NCBI GenBank assembly: GCA_030123645.1
Contig: JASJYE010000010.1
Location: forward strand, 1 to 16,988
Direction: 5' to 3'
DNA length: 16,988 bases
Origin: Candidatus Hydrogenedentota bacterium
Lineage (GTDB): Bacteria > Hydrogenedentota > Hydrogenedentia > Hydrogenedentales > GCA-2746185
Under the pieces are notes generated by a model. It was given only the letters and a program-made list of their open reading frames with translations, had not been told where the DNA came from and did no database searches. Numbering within the stretch: position 1 is the first letter of the stretch; every line of letters starts with the position of its first letter. Below, piece by piece: positions 15,578 through 16,988 of the stretch. Made by a program: the position numbers and the translations under genes.

Positions 15578-16513
15578 CTAACGTACCCGATAGTTAATGG
15601 TTAGTGGCTGGCCATTCCGAAGAATGCCTATCCGGAAAATGGAGGCGTTCCGGTATTTCTGGACGATCTGGGCCCCTTTTTCACGGCTGTCGACCGGCTC
15701 GTTATTGATCGAAATAAGCACGTCGCCGTTCTTGAAGCCGAGTTCGTTGGCAAGTTCTATGGATTCAATGTTGTCCGTCGTCACGCCCTGTACGCGGCCT
15801 TTGTCGTCCTTCACCACCTGAATGTCGATGGTGGATGCGAGCCGCGCGTACTCTGCCTCGAGCCGATTCGTGATGTCGGCCCTATCGAGGGTGATCATCT
15901 GCGGGCGGGAAGCGGCGGCAGGTCGATTTCCTAGACGAGCAGACACCACGCGCGAGGTCGGCGTGGGTTGAGTGTTGGAATCGGTGCGTTCTTGCTTGAG
16001 GTTTTCAAGGCGGCCCTTGTTGTCCAGAACAACTTCCTTCCTCAGCACTTCGGCGAGGAAGACTTTGGGCAGGATCTCTTGACCGAGATAGAAGGCCTTG
16101 GTCTTGGGGGCTCCCTGGCGCACTTCGATGATGGCCACGGCGAAGGGATCGAGCTTACCCGATACGCTCGTTCCGAGAAGCCTAAGCGGAAGCTTTGTCT
16201 CTTCAGCGAATTCATCGGACGCGGACCGCTCGGAAGTGAGCGCCCTCGTTAGCTGTTGTGAGGATGGATCCCAGAAAGCCGCGCTGCCAAACAGGCGGTT
16301 ATCCACGATGAGGTCGTAGTCTTCGAGCGGCGTATCGAAGGCGAGGGTTATTTCATCCGAGCGATCTCCCTGGCGGGGCGAGGAGTCTCGGCCAAGGCCG
16401 ACGGGCGCAGCCAGAAACTCGATGACGGTCAGATACGACACCACGCCCAAAAGCAGGATCAGCAGTATGTTTACGACAAGAAACGTTTGCCGCAGCGCCA
16501 AACCTTTCAGCAT
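15578..16513 (-). CDS. gspC: T2SS protein GspC with HR and PDZ domains
   Basis: A 311-residue bitopic inner membrane protein that links the platform to the N0 domain of GspD and helps select substrates. One transmembrane helix (about 10-31) follows a short cytoplasmic N-terminus. The HR (homology region) domain covers about 65-170, with DNRLFGSA (71-78), LPLRLLGTSVSG (108-119), AVAIIEV (125-131), YLGQEI (142-147) and DNKGRLENL (164-172). A Pro/Thr/Ser/Arg linker (175-208) leads to a C-terminal PDZ domain (about 225-305) with NELGFKNGDVLISINNEPVD. The order TM-HR-PDZ is that of classical GspC. The ATG at 16513 is preceded by GAGGT 5 nt upstream. It is the first gene of the operon, downstream of a long leader. 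Confidence 0.93.
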   Translation of the reverse strand: MLKGLALRQTFLVVNILLILLLGVVSYLTVIEFLAAPVGLGRDSSPRQGDRSDEITLAFDTPLEDYDLIVDNRLFGSAAFWDPSSQQLTRALTSERSASDEFAEETKLPLRLLGTSVSGKLDPFAVAIIEVRQGAPKTKAFYLGQEILPKVFLAEVLRKEVVLDNKGRLENLKQERTDSNTQPTPTSRVVSARLGNRPAAASRPQMITLDRADITNRLEAEYARLASTIDIQVVKDDKGRVQGVTTDNIESIELANELGFKNGDVLISINNEPVDSREKGAQIVQKYRNASIFRIGILRNGQPLTINYRVR

Positions 16514-16855
16514 GTGTACCTCGTAGAGTGAACCGGTGCAGCCGCACAGTTACGTGCCGGCATCCTCAAGCCTATCCCATCGATGGTGCGATTATTCCAA
16601 GTCACCCCTTCCGCAACACGCTTCGCCTCGGGCCCGCCAAACCTTCCGTGCTCCTCACTCCTTCGAGGTATTCGTCGGTTCGTGCCTGTTTGCTAGACTT
16701 TCCTCATGTCGAGGGGCAATTAGGCCTACACGGCCCGCTATGGGCCGCGAGAGCAAGTCATGGACATACGACTTCCTTGACTACATCCTAGGGCGATCTG
16801 TATTTACAACGATCTCGCCCTTAATTTCGTTGACTTGCTGAGATCCCGATTCATA
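16514..16855 (-). other. Long untranslated leader of the gsp operon, possibly structured
   Basis: If transcription starts near 16855, the gspC mRNA has a leader of about 340 nt with no credible gene. The minus strand is purine-rich in its middle. Self-complementary pieces are visible: CGAACC/GGTTTG (16682-16677 with 16643-16638) enclosing CCTC/GAGG (16668-16665 with 16656-16653); the palindrome CCATCGATGG (16577-16586); and, just upstream of the gspC ribosome site, GCAC-GTGC-GCAC segments (about 16538-16557) in which GTGC can pair with either neighbour. I do not recognise a known riboswitch class. The function is unknown. Confidence 0.4.
16790..16821. repeat. Inverted repeat in the start of the gsp leader
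   Basis: AGGGCGA (16790-16796) and TCGCCCT (16815-16821) are perfect 7-base inverted copies around an 18-nt loop. An alternative pairing AGGGCGATC/GATC(TC)GCCCT has a 2-nt bulge. It lies about 35-65 nt downstream of the predicted start of transcription. No T run follows on the minus strand; on the plus strand TTAATTT follows, so a weak terminator for plus-strand transcription is another reading. It could equally be an operator. Confidence 0.4.
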
Positions 16856-16861
16856 ATAACC

Positions 16862-16890
16862 ATTATACGCACTAAGTGGGTTGTTTGCAA
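16862..16890 (-). promoter_or_regulatory. Sigma-70-like promoter of the gsp operon
   Basis: On the minus strand, -35 TTGCAA (16890-16885, 4 of 6 to consensus) and a perfect -10 TATAAT (16867-16862) are separated by 17 nt. The surrounding DNA is A+T-rich compared with the coding block. The predicted start is near 16855, about 340 nt upstream of gspC. No other gene lies between them, so it most likely drives gspC-M. Confidence 0.65.
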
Positions 16891-16988
16891 AGTATTTATC
16901 AACAAATGGATTGGCAAGCTACAAGGATTTCAGCGAATACTGTAAAATACCATTAATGCTATGGGCTGCGGAAAACCACACCCCGTAA
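16891..16988. other. A+T-rich region upstream of the gsp promoter
   Basis: About 100 bases to the right window edge, clearly richer in A+T than the rest. No gene start or end, tRNA or terminator is recognised. It may be the upstream activating region of the gsp promoter or the flank of the next gene. Confidence 0.4.

Noticed and set aside
16696..16705. GAGGAAAGTC on the minus strand, identical to the first bases of a universally conserved RNase P RNA region
   Set aside because: The bases that should follow are different, and I do not see the ACAGAA segment or the rest of the RNase P core in the leader. A 10-base match alone is not enough.
16528..16841. Two overlapping plus-strand open frames (about 87 and 101 codons) in the region upstream of gspC
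   Set aside because: No domain, no good ribosome site, atypical composition, and they overlap the gsp leader and its inverted repeat. I treat the region as non-coding, though a conserved short gene cannot be fully excluded.

Overview
This window carries one strand-uniform block of secretion and pilus genes, all read from the minus strand (right to left). From about 16.5 kb down to 4.4 kb lies a complete type II secretion system (T2SS) operon in the classical order gspC-D-E-F-G-H-I-J-K-L-M. After a 319-base gap with its own good promoter-like sequence comes a second unit that looks like type IV pilus (T4P) motor genes. It encodes a PilB/GspE-type ATPase with an unusual linker, the retraction ATPase PilT, and a third PilB/GspE-type ATPase cut by the left window edge inside its P-loop region.

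The organism is a diderm bacterium, because it has a secretin (GspD) and a GspC with HR and PDZ domains. The G+C content is moderately high. Large acidic or low-complexity insertions in several pseudopilins, the long GspL, and the T2SS next to a PilB-PilT-PilB set do not look like a typical gammaproteobacterial gsp locus. A non-proteobacterial lineage (for example PVC-like or Hydrogenedentota-like) is a guess that sequence search would have to settle. No prepilin peptidase (GspO/PilD), GspN, pilotin or secreted substrate gene is present.

Layout: positions 16514-16988 are non-coding, with a sigma-70-like promoter at 16862-16890 and a long (about 340 nt) leader before gspC. GspC links the inner membrane platform to the GspD secretin. 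GspE is the motor and GspF the platform protein. GspG is the major pseudopilin and GspH-I-J-K are the minor, tip-forming pseudopilins. GspL and GspM anchor the motor. Most gene junctions are short or overlapping, which suggests one transcript with translational coupling.

The most interesting points are these. (1) GspE has two intact MshEN-type motifs with 24-5-24 spacing, which predicts cyclic-di-GMP control of the secretion motor, while the two downstream ATPases have the same domain with the key arginines lost. (2) The middle ATPase has a roughly 65-residue Ser/Thr/Met-rich and then poly-acidic linker. (3) GspH carries a roughly 110-residue acidic insertion. (4) gspC has a long leader that may be structured. 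Nothing here is clearly a wholly new system. The novelty lies in regulation and in the coupling of T2SS and T4P motors.
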